The notes: a model not told the origin generated them from the sequence alone. A stretch of DNA of 64,000 nt from an uncultured Alistipes sp. (GCA_902388455.1 CABMPD010000001.1:124001-188000); one strand, 5' to 3'. Shown: positions 47,901 through 57,893, counted from the first letter of the stretch. Made by a program: numbers and translations.

Positions 47901-50189
47901 CTATCTGGTGACCAGCGTCCTTGCGCTGACAACCGGCATATCTGTCTCTTCCACAGAGACTGTTGCCGCCGAACTGCGCCCGCTCTGCACTATCTCATCG
48001 ATAGGAGACACCCCGTCCTTGCCGGGAGTGAACTTCCGGCGGTATGAGTTCCCGTAGTTGCCGTCAGCATCCACAGCAATACCTATTATTATATAATCTG
48101 TATCCCAATTCAGCAGCCAACCTGCACTCTCTGTGTCCATCTGACCTTTCTGGAGGTCTACCAGATTGTAGATTATGTCCTCTTCGCTGAACACTGCAGG
48201 ATCCTCATAACCTTCATTATATGTGAAAATGGTGTAGTAATAATGCGCTGCAGGACCTGCGGGCGAAGCATGAAGAACCGTATAGGCCTTACCTGTACAA
48301 GCCCCATACCTGCCTGGATCATACTCATACAGAGCATCTCCGTCATAATACTTCATCTCAATGTCCACTTCCGCATCTGACACCACAGCTTCCGGGGTAC
48401 TGAACTCCTCGAACACAAAGTCTGTGGCATACTCTCCGGTGGTCATATCGATAGCTACGGCCATCACCTTGTAGGAACTGTTCGGGGCAAGTGTGGTCCA
48501 GCTCCATGAATTGTTCCCTCTCACCACCGTATACTGCCAGTACTCCAGAGCACTTGATACATAGCCCATGGCTATCTGGTTATCTATGTTCTCCTGGAAG
48601 ACGGCCCGTATCTCCTCTTCCGTCATATCGGCCTCGAAGAGGTCCCAGTGGTAGGACACACTGGGATCAGAGGGAACCACGGTGATATCCACGCTTCTGG
48701 GTTTGAGGTTTTCGATACGGAAGTCAAAAGTACACTGGGAAGGGTCTCCGGCATCTGCCGTGGTAAAATCAACTCTTGTCAGGCCGGTAGTCCACGAACC
48801 GCCGTCGAAACCGAAGGCAATGGCTACATACTCGGTATTGGGGTCGAGGTTATCGAAGACTTTCTCCTGGTTTCCGGCAACCGTTTCCGAAGCGATGTCA
48901 TAGTAATCAACCAGAGCCCACATCAGATACTCGTCGTCCCATCCTGCGACATTTGCCAGAGGCTGGATGCCTATCCAATAAGGGTCATCGTTGGATACGG
49001 TCGTGACAAATCTCGCGGAAGTAGCCGTAATATCTTGTACTTCAAGAGTTATTACGTTATCCGATTCCAGACCGGGAGCCTGGAATGCTTCCCATGCAAT
49101 CCCGGAAGTTATATTGCACTCCTCGTCCCATGCAAAGGCACTGATCCAATAATTTGACTTGGGCTCCAGAGACTCGGTCAACTCCATCCTGCCTGTAACT
49201 GAGTAGAGATCGTATATCATATCGGGTGTATAGCCGGAGAAGCTCCAGTAATTGACAAGATACTCCAGATATCCTGCCGCCGCATCCGGCATGGCCGCCC
49301 CATAGATATCATATTCCATCTGGCCCAAAAGCAGATACCAGTACTTTACATTCGTATCGGAAGGATTGATTACAATATCGGCGGTAGAGCCTGCATCCGT
49401 ATACCCGGTATTGACTGTTATATCGAAAGTCACATCCACGGATTCCACGGCCTTCGTCCTGGCACTGCCCCTGGCTATGGGCGTAAGCATCTCAGAGCCG
49501 TCAACTGAGACACCGAAAGCGAAAACACAGTACTCTGTATCAGGTTCGAGGTCACTGAATGTATCATCATACTCACCGGTAATGATAAATGACGAAAGAT
49601 AATTCTGCAGGGTGGTTCCGTACATATCTGCCATCGACTGATAATAGGACATCGCATCTTCGAAAAGAAGGGCGTCATCCTCGAAGCCGGCCATACTCTC
49701 CATATCTGACGAGAGAACCAGGTATGTCAGATCAGCATCGGCAGGAGTGACCGTCACATGCATGGAAGATGTCGTAAGACTGTCAATGTCTATTTTCAGA
49801 TAGCTGTTTCCCATCTCGTCCTTACCTGCCTGGACAACATTGAACTCAAGACTCTGGTCCTCGTATTCCACTGTAACGGATGCCGTTCGGGGAGATTCGG
49901 CAGGGTTCTCCGCCACTGTAAAAGTTATCTCGCCATAGACTCCGGTAAAGAAATCAGTAATCCATTCTGACAAAGTGGAAGGAATAATCTGTCCGGTGGC
50001 AGTAGGGTTTTCGACTTCGTACCTGAAAGCATATTGACCGCCTTCCCAAGAAGCCTGAACGTCCCCTTCCGTCTTCGCAATGAGGGCAGGCTGCCCGTTT
50101 TTTTCCTCCGGTTTCTCACAGGAAGACAGAGCGGCGACTGCAGACAGCAGCACAAGGGCCACTGCGGATAGTTGGACTTTTTTTAACAT
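47901..50189 (-). CDS. Large lipoprotein with BACON-like domain and repeated Fn3-like modules
   Basis: 762 residues. Lipoprotein signal ending AALSSC, a BACON-like domain (~30-125), then about four or five repeats of ~120 residues with a fibronectin-III-like pattern. Each opens with VTVTPADADLTYLVL-type strands and closes with LEPDTEYCVFAFGV-type strands (compare LEPKSNYWISAFAW, LDPNTEYVAIAFGF, LAPNSSYKVMAVAI). It should be displayed on the outer membrane. No catalytic motif is seen. I chose the ATG at 50189 (MLKKVQLS). It follows a TPR-AraC regulator gene on the same strand. Ligand unknown. Confidence 0.75.
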   Translation of the reverse strand: MLKKVQLSAVALVLLSAVAALSSCEKPEEKNGQPALIAKTEGDVQASWEGGQYAFRYEVENPTATGQIIPSTLSEWITDFFTGVYGEITFTVAENPAESPRTASVTVEYEDQSLEFNVVQAGKDEMGNSYLKIDIDSLTTSSMHVTVTPADADLTYLVLSSDMESMAGFEDDALLFEDAMSYYQSMADMYGTTLQNYLSSFIITGEYDDTFSDLEPDTEYCVFAFGVSVDGSEMLTPIARGSARTKAVESVDVTFDITVNTGYTDAGSTADIVINPSDTNVKYWYLLLGQMEYDIYGAAMPDAAAGYLEYLVNYWSFSGYTPDMIYDLYSVTGRMELTESLEPKSNYWISAFAWDEECNITSGIAWEAFQAPGLESDNVITLEVQDITATSARFVTTVSNDDPYWIGIQPLANVAGWDDEYLMWALVDYYDIASETVAGNQEKVFDNLDPNTEYVAIAFGFDGGSWTTGLTRVDFTTADAGDPSQCTFDFRIENLKPRSVDITVVPSDPSVSYHWDLFEADMTEEEIRAVFQENIDNQIAMGYVSSALEYWQYTVVRGNNSWSWTTLAPNSSYKVMAVAIDMTTGEYATDFVFEEFSTPEAVVSDAEVDIEMKYYDGDALYEYDPGRYGACTGKAYTVLHASPAGPAAHYYYTIFTYNEGYEDPAVFSEEDIIYNLVDLQKGQMDTESAGWLLNWDTDYIIIGIAVDADGNYGNSYRRKFTPGKDGVSPIDEIVQSGRSSAATVSVEETDMPVVSARTLVTR

Positions 50190-50275
50190 CGTGATACACA
50201 TTTAAGGTTAATTCGATGCTAAATTATACATCTCGGACATCAAATACAACCCGATTTCTGGCGACAGAATAAAAT

Positions 50276-51988
50276 TTACGTAAAAACAACATTTTCATCC
50301 TGTTCTCTTCTAGGACTTTTTCGGCAAGCCTCCCGATAATTACTGGGAGTACAGCCGATTTCATTGACAAATGCCTTGGAGAAGGCCGAGACCGAACTGT
50401 ACCCCAAATCCTCGGCCAGCTGCTTGAAAAGAACGGTGTCATCAGCCACTATCCGCCTGGTCGCCTCCTCAATGCGAAGGGCATCCAGCCACTTGTAGAA
50501 AGAACAGCCGGCAAATGCGTTGATGGCCTTGGAACAGTATGTCCGGTTCGAATTGACTTTCTCTGCGACAGCCTCCAGTGTAACTCCTTTCCGGGTAAAA
50601 TACTTCTCCCCGTACATAACCTCCTCTATCTTCTGGAACAGTTCCTTGGAAGGGCTGGATGCCACAGACTGCAGTTTTTTCTCCTGCTCCAGCTTCTGGA
50701 CATAATGCCGGTGCTGTTCCACCAGCTTGCGGTATGCCGCCCGCTTGCGGTAATACAGCAGAAATATCAGGAAACCGATAAGCACCGTCAGCACTACGCA
50801 GACAATCAGTATATTCATCTTGTGCCGCAGCGTCTGCTGCTCAAGCTCTTTCTGAAGGATCTCCTTCTCATGTTCCACTTCCTGCAGCGAGAGCACTGCC
50901 CGGTTGAATTCGTACTGTTTCCGTACTGTGATACTGTCCTGCCAGTCCGAATATCTCCTGTAATAATCCAGCGCCCCTCTGCTGTCACCTGTCCTCCAGC
51001 AGCAGTCAGCCATCCTGCCCAGCAGCTCCAGACGGAACTCCATACTGCGGGTTTGTTCCGAAATATCCAGCCCCCTCCGGTATTTCTCCGATGCCCGGCC
51101 ATACTTCCCTTCCCGCATCAGAAAATTACCGTACTCCAGAAATATCTGGGACATCGTCCCATAGTCCGTATAGCGGGAATAGCCCACCGCCTCCTCATAT
51201 AGATTCTCCGCCTGCACACTGTTTCCTTCCGCTTCCAGAATCTGAGCATAAAGGACCTTTACCGGAGAATACAGGGAATACATTCCACCCTTCCTTACCG
51301 CAGCCCAGGCAGTGTCCAGGGACGACCTGGCTCCGTCGTTTTTACCTAGCAGGAAAAGCATCTGCGACTGGTTGATCCGGGCTGCGCTCCTGACATATTC
51401 GTCCGAGACTTCAGGAGACATGGCCAGCTTCAATGCCCGCTCTGCATACATGTAACCTTCCGCATTGCGCTGCATATAGAAAATATTGGCGATATTGAGA
51501 AGCATCACCGTCTGATGTCCGGCGTTCCCTGAAATTTCGGCCCAGCGCAGACCGTCCAGATAGTAATTGAGCGCAAGGGTATAGTCCAGTCCGGCACGGA
51601 GACTGTAGCACCCATAGACATTGCAGTAGACCACATTGAGAAGCGGGGAGGAACAGTTCCGGATATAGGTCCTGGCCACGTCGATGTAATATTTGACCGA
51701 GTCCGCATTGTCTGCGAACAGCCAGGACTGGGCCGCGAAAACACATGCGCAAAGCATTTTCAGAGTATCTCCCTCCGCCGCTGCCTCCCGCATCATCGGA
51801 CCAGCCGTAAGAATCACAGAATCATTGCTTCCCGCAGCAGAATACTGGCTGAAGAATGCTGCCAGGGAATCCACATACATCTCCTCCTCATAACTGCCGC
51901 CATGCAGCATTACTGTCCTTTCCCCGCACGAGGAGACAAACATAAGCACCGCAGCTAACCAACTATACATCCTAATCATATCATTCAT
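50276..51988 (-). CDS. Membrane TPR - AraC-type regulator, second copy
   Basis: 570 residues with the same plan as the protein at 35820. An N-terminal signal with a lipoprotein-like end (FVSSC), TPR-like helices to ~370 (AGLDYTLALNYYLDGLRW), a membrane helix (ILIVCVVLTVLIGFLIFLLY), a basic coiled region, and a C-terminal AraC HTH pair (VAEKVNSNRTYCSKAINAF; LGYSSVSAFSKAFVNEIGCT). ATGs at 51988 and 51979 both fit; the first was taken. The gene directly downstream encodes a surface lipoprotein, its probable target. Confidence 0.85.
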   Translation of the reverse strand: MNDMIRMYSWLAAVLMFVSSCGERTVMLHGGSYEEEMYVDSLAAFFSQYSAAGSNDSVILTAGPMMREAAAEGDTLKMLCACVFAAQSWLFADNADSVKYYIDVARTYIRNCSSPLLNVVYCNVYGCYSLRAGLDYTLALNYYLDGLRWAEISGNAGHQTVMLLNIANIFYMQRNAEGYMYAERALKLAMSPEVSDEYVRSAARINQSQMLFLLGKNDGARSSLDTAWAAVRKGGMYSLYSPVKVLYAQILEAEGNSVQAENLYEEAVGYSRYTDYGTMSQIFLEYGNFLMREGKYGRASEKYRRGLDISEQTRSMEFRLELLGRMADCCWRTGDSRGALDYYRRYSDWQDSITVRKQYEFNRAVLSLQEVEHEKEILQKELEQQTLRHKMNILIVCVVLTVLIGFLIFLLYYRKRAAYRKLVEQHRHYVQKLEQEKKLQSVASSPSKELFQKIEEVMYGEKYFTRKGVTLEAVAEKVNSNRTYCSKAINAFAGCSFYKWLDALRIEEATRRIVADDTVLFKQLAEDLGYSSVSAFSKAFVNEIGCTPSNYREACRKSPRREQDENVVFT

Positions 51989-52014
51989 GGCTGTCAAAGT
52001 AGTGCCAAAATTAA

Positions 52015-52022
52015 TATTTTTG
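52015..52022 (+). promoter_or_regulatory. -7 box of the TrmH gene
   Basis: TATTTTTG matches TAnnTTTG and lies 17 bp before the ATG at 52040, in the 51-bp gap to the divergent regulator gene. Confidence 0.55.
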
Positions 52023-52039
52023 CGTTCTAATATCGATAC

Positions 52040-52582
52040 ATGTTTAGAAAATTATTGAACAGCGAACTCGGCCGCCCGGGCCTCGAGCAATACAGGGAGC
52101 TTGCAAAAAGCCCTGTAACAGTGATTTTGGACAATGTCCGCAGCCGTCACAACATCGGCTCCGCCTTCCGTACCTCAGATGCCTTCAAGGCGGAGAGGAT
52201 AATACTCTGCGGCATCAGCTCCACTCCACCCTCTCCTGAGATCCACAAGTCAGCCCTAGGAGCTGAGTTCTCGGTGGAATGGGTCTGGCGCGAAAGCACG
52301 ACTGAGGCAGTAAAAGAGCTGAAGGACAAGGGATACACAATCATTGGAGTAGAACAGACAGAACACTCCGTCTCCACAGACATGTTTCTCAGCGGAGACA
52401 TGAGGCTGGAAAAAGATAAAAAATATGCCGTAATCTTCGGAAATGAAGTTCACGGCATATCTCAGGATGTTGTGGATCTGTGCGATATCACTCTGGAAAT
52501 CCCTCAATGGGGAACAAAGCACTCGCTAAACGTATCAGTTGCAATCGGCATTGTGCTCTATGTGCTCACCCCGCGGGACTAG
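52040..52582 (+). CDS. TrmH/SpoU-family RNA 2'-O-methyltransferase
   Basis: 180 residues. The knotted SPOUT motifs are all present: LDNVRSRHNIGSAFRTSDAF (motif 1), AVIFGNEVHGIS (motif 2), EIPQWGTKHSLNVSVAIGIV (motif 3). It methylates a ribose in tRNA or rRNA with S-adenosylmethionine; the exact position cannot be read from sequence. The stop overlaps the convergent TPR gene stop on a CTAG palindrome. Confidence 0.92.
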   Translation: MFRKLLNSELGRPGLEQYRELAKSPVTVILDNVRSRHNIGSAFRTSDAFKAERIILCGISSTPPSPEIHKSALGAEFSVEWVWRESTTEAVKELKDKGYTIIGVEQTEHSVSTDMFLSGDMRLEKDKKYAVIFGNEVHGISQDVVDLCDITLEIPQWGTKHSLNVSVAIGIVLYVLTPRD

Positions 52583-52851
52583 GGATTCATCAGATCTACA
52601 TTGACGAAACGCAGGATATCGTAAATGGATTCAATCGCAGCGGCGGCGGGGCCTTCCGGGTCGATGAGTTTCGCCCGGTTATAGGCATTGATGGCATCAC
52701 CCCACAGCTCATGCCTGCGGTAGATACCGCCCAGAAGGAACCATGCCTGCGAGTTGTCCGGTTCGGCTGCCAGAAGGCGGTCAAGCTCCTCACGGGCATC
52801 ATTCAGATGCCCTGCGGCCACCAGTTTTTCTATTTCAGTAAGGTTCAACAT
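52579..52851 (-). CDS. Small TPR protein at the end of the rnf run
   Basis: 90 residues, one to two TPR units (AAEPDNSQAWFLLGGIYRRH then WGDAINAYNRAKLIDPEGPA). No signal peptide. It starts one base after the rnfA stop, so it is probably translated with the rnf genes. Its role is unknown; it might help assembly of the complex (speculation). Confidence 0.7.
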   Translation of the reverse strand: MLNLTEIEKLVAAGHLNDAREELDRLLAAEPDNSQAWFLLGGIYRRHELWGDAINAYNRAKLIDPEGPAAAAIESIYDILRFVNVDLMNP

Positions 52852-52852
52852 A

Positions 52853-53452
52853 CTACACCAGTCCGCTGAATCCCATAAATGCCATCGCCAGAATTCCGGC
52901 CGTTATCAGTGCTATCGGAGTACCCTTGAAAGCCTTGGGCACACCCACCAGTTCCATCTGCTCGCGTATACCCGCGAAGAGTATCATGGCCACACCGAAA
53001 CCGAGGGCACTGGATGCCGCATACACTACAGTCTCGCCCAAGTTGAGCAGATGTGCCTCGCCTCCGAAGGTAAACTCCTTGGTCACTACGCTGATAGCCA
53101 CTCCGAGCACAGTACAGTTGGTGGTAATCAGCGGCAGGAAAATACCGAGGGCCTGATACAGCGAGGGGGATATCTTCTTGAGAATAATCTCCACCATCTG
53201 CACGAGGGCCGCTATGACGAGGATGAAGACGATGGTCTTCATGAACTCGATTCCCAGAGGCACCAGCACGTAATAGTGCAGCAGGTACGTAACCAGCGTC
53301 GAGAGAGTGATTACGAAGACTACGGCCGCCGACATGCCGGTGGCTGTGCTGACCTTGTTGGAGACACCCAGGAAAGGACAGATGCCGAGGAACTGGGCCA
53401 GTACGATATTGTTGACAAATACCGCGGATATGATAATTATCAGATATTCCAT
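52853..53452 (-). CDS. rnfA: Rnf complex subunit A
   Basis: 199 residues, six membrane helices. [20 protein letters not shown] and [12 protein letters not shown] contain the two conserved cysteines that hold the membrane-embedded iron-sulfur cluster between RnfA and RnfE. Part of the ferredoxin:NAD+ oxidoreductase that pumps Na+ or H+. Ninth gene of the tight minus-strand run that starts with dnaB. Confidence 0.95.
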   Translation of the reverse strand: MEYLIIIISAVFVNNIVLAQFLGICPFLGVSNKVSTATGMSAAVVFVITLSTLVTYLLHYYVLVPLGIEFMKTIVFILVIAALVQMVEIILKKISPSLYQALGIFLPLITTNCTVLGVAISVVTKEFTFGGEAHLLNLGETVVYAASSALGFGVAMILFAGIREQMELVGVPKAFKGTPIALITAGILAMAFMGFSGLV

Positions 53453-53457
53453 AACGA

Positions 53458-54045
53458 TTAAGCCTTTTTGTTAATAAGTTTCCTGAATATCACCATGAGA
53501 TATCCCAGCACCAGGAATCCGCCCGGGGCCAGTACAAAGGCCAGCATACCGTCGCCCTCCGCCAGCTTCATGCCGAAGAACGACATGCTTCCCAGCAGCT
53601 CGCGTACCATACCGATGACAGTAAGCGCCAGGGTGAATCCCAGTCCGATGCCGATACCGTCGAGGGCAGAGTCCACCGGAGTGTTCTTGTTGGCGAAGGC
53701 CTCGGCGCGGCCCAGGATGATACAGTTGACCACGATAAGAGGAATGAACAGGCCCAGCGCCGCATACAGGTCAGGCACGTAGGCCTGCATCAACAGTTCG
53801 AGGACTGTCACGAAAGAGGCGATTATCACGATGTAGGCCGGAATCCTGACCTTGTCGGGAATCATCTTGGCCAGCAGGGAGATGAACACGTTGGAGAGAA
53901 TCAGGACGAAGGTCGTGGCCAGTCCCATTCCCATACCGTTGACAGCGGAAGTGGTGGTGCCTATCGTAGGGCACATACCGAGCACCAGGATAAAAGTGGG
54001 ATTATCCTTTATGATGCCGTTGGTTATAATTCTCAGTTTACTCAT
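53458..54045 (-). CDS. rnfE: Rnf complex subunit E
   Basis: 195 residues, six membrane helices, homologous to Rnf[19 protein letters not shown] and [17 protein letters not shown] hold the matching pair of cysteines. The ATG at 54045 ([10 protein letters not shown]) is preferred over a TTG nine bases upstream. Five bases before rnfA. Confidence 0.95.
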   Translation of the reverse strand: MSKLRIITNGIIKDNPTFILVLGMCPTIGTTTSAVNGMGMGLATTFVLILSNVFISLLAKMIPDKVRIPAYIVIIASFVTVLELLMQAYVPDLYAALGLFIPLIVVNCIILGRAEAFANKNTPVDSALDGIGIGLGFTLALTVIGMVRELLGSMSFFGMKLAEGDGMLAFVLAPGGFLVLGYLMVIFRKLINKKA

Positions 54046-54054
54046 ATTCCGCAA

Positions 54055-54630
54055 TTATTTAGATGAGTTGACTACTTTCTGGAAAGCCCTGTACGCTCTG
54101 TCCACCGCATCGCAGTAAGCCCTGGAGGTGATGGTGGAGGCAGTGATGGCGTCCACTTCTCCCCCGTCCTTGGTCACTGCAAGACGGAAGGAGGCCGGGT
54201 TCTTGCCCACGAACTGGGAGTAGAAGGAGGGCTCGGTCATCTTGGCACCCAGACCGGGGGTCTCGGCATGCGATATAACAGATGTGCCCGTGATATTGCC
54301 TTCCATATCGAAACCTACCATGATGTTGATTGTGCCGCTGAAGCCCTTGGACGTGAAGGACTCTATAGCGTATCCGACAGTCTCCCCGCCTTTCCTGGCA
54401 GGATAGACGGTAATCGCGTCGCCGTCCAGATCGACTGAGAGGCTCTCGGCCGAGGGTTCGTTGTCGAACTCGGGTGTGACGAGAGCGATGGCGTTGTTGG
54501 TCTTCTTGACCACTTCCTGGTTGATCTTGTCGAGGGTCAGCACATAAACGCCTCCGAGGAGGGCGGAGCAGACCAGACATACCAGAAAGAGGCAGAGAGC
54601 CATGCTGCGGAGTGTGGATTCTTTAGGCAT
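54055..54630 (-). CDS. rnfG: Rnf complex subunit G (covalent FMN)
   Basis: 191 residues. One N-terminal membrane helix (ALCLFLVCLVCSALLGGVYV) and a periplasmic FMN-binding domain. The FMN-linking threonine is Thr166 in DAITASTITSRA, where most homologues have SGAT. GFDMEGNITGTSVISHAETPG is typical. It passes electrons within the periplasmic part of the complex. Overlaps rnfD by eight bases. Confidence 0.93.
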   Translation of the reverse strand: MPKESTLRSMALCLFLVCLVCSALLGGVYVLTLDKINQEVVKKTNNAIALVTPEFDNEPSAESLSVDLDGDAITVYPARKGGETVGYAIESFTSKGFSGTINIMVGFDMEGNITGTSVISHAETPGLGAKMTEPSFYSQFVGKNPASFRLAVTKDGGEVDAITASTITSRAYCDAVDRAYRAFQKVVNSSK

Positions 54631-55627
54631 GTTTTACCTCCTTCCCGAACCTTGCGGGCTTTATGTATTTGTTGAGCAGGGGAACTATAGAGTTCATAAT
54701 CAGTATAGCGAAGGACACTCCTTCGGGATAGGAACCGAAATAGCGGATAAGCACCGTGAGCACTCCGATACCGATACCGTAGATGATCATGCCCTTGGGC
54801 GCCATCGGCGAGGTCACATAGTCGGTGGCCATGAAGATGGAGCCGAGGAGGAGACCTCCGGTGAGGATGTTGAACAGAGGATCGGTATACTGCTCAGGGT
54901 TGATCAGCCAGAAGATGCCGGACATCACGGCCACAGTCAGGATAATGGTGACGGGAATATGGGGACGGATGACCTTGCGTACCAGCAGGTAGATGAATCC
55001 CAGAATCAGAGCCAGGGCCGAGGCCTCGCCGGCAGAGCCGCCTGCCCGGGCAAAGAGCATCTGACCGTACGAGAGGTCGGGATTGGCCGCCAGAATCTGG
55101 TCCACCGTCTGCCCCTGAGCCAGCCCTTCCTTGATCATGGCGAGAGGAGTCGCACCGGATACGGCATCCACCCCCGGACGGAAGATTGACTCAGGCACCG
55201 TCCAGTCCGTCATGATTACGGGGAAGGAGACCAGAAGAAAGACACGGCCCACCAGGGCGGGGTTGAAGATGTTGTGTCCCAGGCCTCCGAATGTCATCTT
55301 GGTGATGCCTATAGCCACCACGCCGCCTATCACGGCCACCCACCAGGGAGCCGAGGGAGGGAGGTTGAGTGCCAGAAGCACTCCGGTCACTACGGCAGAC
55401 AGGTCACTGACCGTGGGCTGCCTGCGAAGCATGTATTTCTGAATCAGGTACTCCAGTCCCACGCAGACGAGCACTGACACCAGCAGGAGCTGGATGGCGC
55501 TCAGGCCGAAGAAATACACGGCCACCAGCATCGAGGGAGCCAGGGCTATGATCACGTCCAGCATGATCTTCCTGGTGCTCTCGCTGCCGTGCACGTGGGG
55601 TGCGGGAGAGACTATCAGCTTTCTCAT
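54623..55627 (-). CDS. rnfD: Rnf complex subunit D (covalent FMN)
   Basis: 334 residues, about nine to ten membrane helices. The flavinylation motif DAVSGATPLAMIK contains the FMN-linking threonine (Thr160). GGLGHNIFNPALVGR is conserved. Starts at the ATG at 55627 (MRKLIVSPAPH) rather than an upstream TTG. Lies between rnfC and rnfG, as usual. Confidence 0.95.
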   Translation of the reverse strand: MRKLIVSPAPHVHGSESTRKIMLDVIIALAPSMLVAVYFFGLSAIQLLLVSVLVCVGLEYLIQKYMLRRQPTVSDLSAVVTGVLLALNLPPSAPWWVAVIGGVVAIGITKMTFGGLGHNIFNPALVGRVFLLVSFPVIMTDWTVPESIFRPGVDAVSGATPLAMIKEGLAQGQTVDQILAANPDLSYGQMLFARAGGSAGEASALALILGFIYLLVRKVIRPHIPVTIILTVAVMSGIFWLINPEQYTDPLFNILTGGLLLGSIFMATDYVTSPMAPKGMIIYGIGIGVLTVLIRYFGSYPEGVSFAILIMNSIVPLLNKYIKPARFGKEVKHA

Positions 55628-55648
55628 ATATCTCAAGTATTTAATCGG

Positions 55649-56986
55649 TTACTTTTTAGGACGGCTGCGCATGATACGCATCACATCGGCCTTGCCGGTG
55701 CGGATGTAGTCGAGCAGCGGTATATATGCGGGACAGGTGAACATGCAGCATCCGCACTCGATGCAGTCGTACACCTTGTGCTCCTCCAGCTCCTCCATGC
55801 GGCCGGCACGGGAGAGCTTGTTGAGCAGATAGGGCTCCAGCCCCATAGGACAGGCCTCAACGCATTTGCCGCAGCGGATGCACTCACCCTGGGTATGGCG
55901 GCGGGTCTGATCCTCGGTCAGCAGCAGAAGGGAAGAAGTGCTTTTTACCGTGGCTGCCGAAAGATTGGATACGGCCTTCCCCATCATGGGACCTCCGCTG
56001 ATGATCTTGGCCGCAGTCTGCGGCACTCCGCCCACATACTCCAGGATACGGTCAAATGTGGTGCCGGTACGTACCAGGAAGTTGTGCTGTCCTCCCAGGC
56101 ACTGTCCGGTAATGGTCATCACTTCCTCAAAAAGAGGCTTGTTCTTCTGTACGGCCTCATACACGGCGTAGGAAGTACCCACGTTCTGCACCACTACCCC
56201 GGTATCGATGGGCAGACCCATCGAGGGCACCTTTCGGCCGGTGACAGCGTCGATGAGCTGCTTCTCACCGCCCTGGGGGTATTTCTTCTTCAGAGGAACC
56301 ACCTCTATCTCCGTATAGGAGGATGCGGTCAGCCTACGCATGGCCTCTATGGCGGCGGGCTTATTGTCCTCTATGCCGATATAACCTTTGGTCACACCCA
56401 GGGCCTTCATCATGATACGGGCGCCCAGCAGGACCTCTTCCGGATGCTCGACCATCAGGCGGTAGTCCGAGGTCAGGTAAGGCTCGCACTCGGCCCCGTT
56501 GATAATCAGGAATTCGGCCTTCTTTCCCGGAGGGGGAGACAGCTTGACATGGGTCGGGAAGGAAGCACCGCCCATACCCACTATGCCGCAGTCGGCGATT
56601 CGCTTTATAATCTCGGCAGGACCGAGGGTTATCTCACGCACAATATCGGGTGTGCGGTCGATGCTCTCCTCCCACTCGTCTCCCTCCACGTCTATCACCA
56701 CGTGCATCACGGGGTTGCCGGCCAGGTCGGCGTATGGCTCGACGGCGGCTACTGTACCGGATACGGAGCTGTGGATATTGGCGGAGATGAAACCGGCGGA
56801 GGCTCCTATCATCTGTCCGACCCTTACCTTGTCGCCTTTCTGGACAAGGGGCTTGGCCGGTGCTCCCAGATGCTGGGACATGGAAATGTACATCCTCTGT
56901 GGCAGAGGGAATATCTCTATCGCTGAATCAGCGGATATCTTGCAGTCGCGCGGGTGGACACCACCCATTGAAAATGTACGTCTCAT
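55649..56986 (-). CDS. rnfC: Rnf complex subunit C
   Basis: 445 residues. N-terminal barrel-sandwich, an NADH/FMN-binding region (NGAECEPYLTSDYRLM, GIEDNKPAAIEAM), and two [4Fe-4S] motifs near the C-terminus (CIRCGKCVEACPMGLEP and CIECGCCMFTCPAYIPL). It is the NADH-reacting cytoplasmic subunit. Four bases separate it from rnfB. Confidence 0.96.
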   Translation of the reverse strand: MRRTFSMGGVHPRDCKISADSAIEIFPLPQRMYISMSQHLGAPAKPLVQKGDKVRVGQMIGASAGFISANIHSSVSGTVAAVEPYADLAGNPVMHVVIDVEGDEWEESIDRTPDIVREITLGPAEIIKRIADCGIVGMGGASFPTHVKLSPPPGKKAEFLIINGAECEPYLTSDYRLMVEHPEEVLLGARIMMKALGVTKGYIGIEDNKPAAIEAMRRLTASSYTEIEVVPLKKKYPQGGEKQLIDAVTGRKVPSMGLPIDTGVVVQNVGTSYAVYEAVQKNKPLFEEVMTITGQCLGGQHNFLVRTGTTFDRILEYVGGVPQTAAKIISGGPMMGKAVSNLSAATVKSTSSLLLLTEDQTRRHTQGECIRCGKCVEACPMGLEPYLLNKLSRAGRMEELEEHKVYDCIECGCCMFTCPAYIPLLDYIRTGKADVMRIMRSRPKK

Positions 56987-56990
56987 GCGG

Positions 56991-57887
56991 TTATTCTTTA
57001 GGTGTTTCTGCTGCAGGGGCGGGTGCCGCCGCGGGGGCAGCTTCGGGTGTGGCGGGAGCGGCCGGCTTCGGAGGGAAGTTCACGGCGTGAATGGCTCCCG
57101 TGGGGCACTCGGCAACGCACTTACGGCAGAGCTTGCATTTGTTGAAATCGATGTAGGCCAGATTGTTCTCTACTGTGATGGCGCCGAAGGGGCAGGTCTT
57201 CTCGCACTTGCGGCAGCCGATGCAGGCGGCAGTGCAGGCCTTGCGGGCTGTTCCGCCCTTGTCCTGATTCATGCAGGAAACAAAGACACGGCGGTTCTTA
57301 GGACCCTTGTTGCGAAGTTCGATGATGCCCTTGGGACATGCCTTGACGCAGGCTCCGCAGGCAGTGCACCTGTCCTCGTCAACTTCGGGGATGAGGGTCT
57401 CGGGATTGACCTTGATTGCTCCGAACTGGCAGGCCTTCTCACAGTCCCCGCAGCCCAGACAGCCATAGCGGCAGGCCGTATCCCCACTGTACAGAGTGTT
57501 CATGATGCGGCAGGATACGGAGCCGTCGTACTCGTTGGTACGTACTCTGTTGGCACAGGTGCCGTTACACCTTACCACCGCCACCATAGGAGCCTTCTCC
57601 TCCATGGCAACGCCCAGATGAGCGGCCACTTTCTGCATGACTGCATTGCCGCCTACAGGACAGAACTTGCCGTCCAGGGACCTGGACTTGACGCAGGCCT
57701 CGGCAAAGGCCCGGCAGCCGGCGAATCCGCAGCCTCCGCAATTGGCCCCCGGCATAGTGGCCTCCACGACATCGATGAGAGGATCCTCCACTACCTGAAA
57801 TTTCTTCGCAACCAGGAATAGAACTACCGCCAGAAGCAGACCCAGCACGCTGAGAATGACGACAGTGAAAATAAATGTTGTACCCAT
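56991..57887 (-). CDS. rnfB: Rnf complex subunit B, extended ferredoxin type
   Basis: 298 residues. One N-terminal membrane helix, a four-cysteine domain (GANCGGCGFAGCRAFAEAC), then four ferredoxin-like motifs: CLGCGDCEKACQFGAI, CTACGACVKACPKGII, CIGCRKCEKTCPFGAI and CKLCRKCVAECPTGAI. The C-terminal ~30 residues are Ala/Pro-rich. It is the entry point for ferredoxin electrons. It is longer than the ~190-residue proteobacterial form and resembles the extended RnfB of anaerobes. Confidence 0.95.
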   Translation of the reverse strand: MGTTFIFTVVILSVLGLLLAVVLFLVAKKFQVVEDPLIDVVEATMPGANCGGCGFAGCRAFAEACVKSRSLDGKFCPVGGNAVMQKVAAHLGVAMEEKAPMVAVVRCNGTCANRVRTNEYDGSVSCRIMNTLYSGDTACRYGCLGCGDCEKACQFGAIKVNPETLIPEVDEDRCTACGACVKACPKGIIELRNKGPKNRRVFVSCMNQDKGGTARKACTAACIGCRKCEKTCPFGAITVENNLAYIDFNKCKLCRKCVAECPTGAIHAVNFPPKPAAPATPEAAPAAAPAPAAETPKE

Positions 57888-57893
57888 CTGCTG

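Noticed and set aside
54046..54054. TTG start extending rnfE to 54054
   Set aside because: An ATG nine bases downstream gives the expected MSKLRI start; the same logic applies to TTG extensions of rnfD (55636) and of the OstA-like gene (17903).
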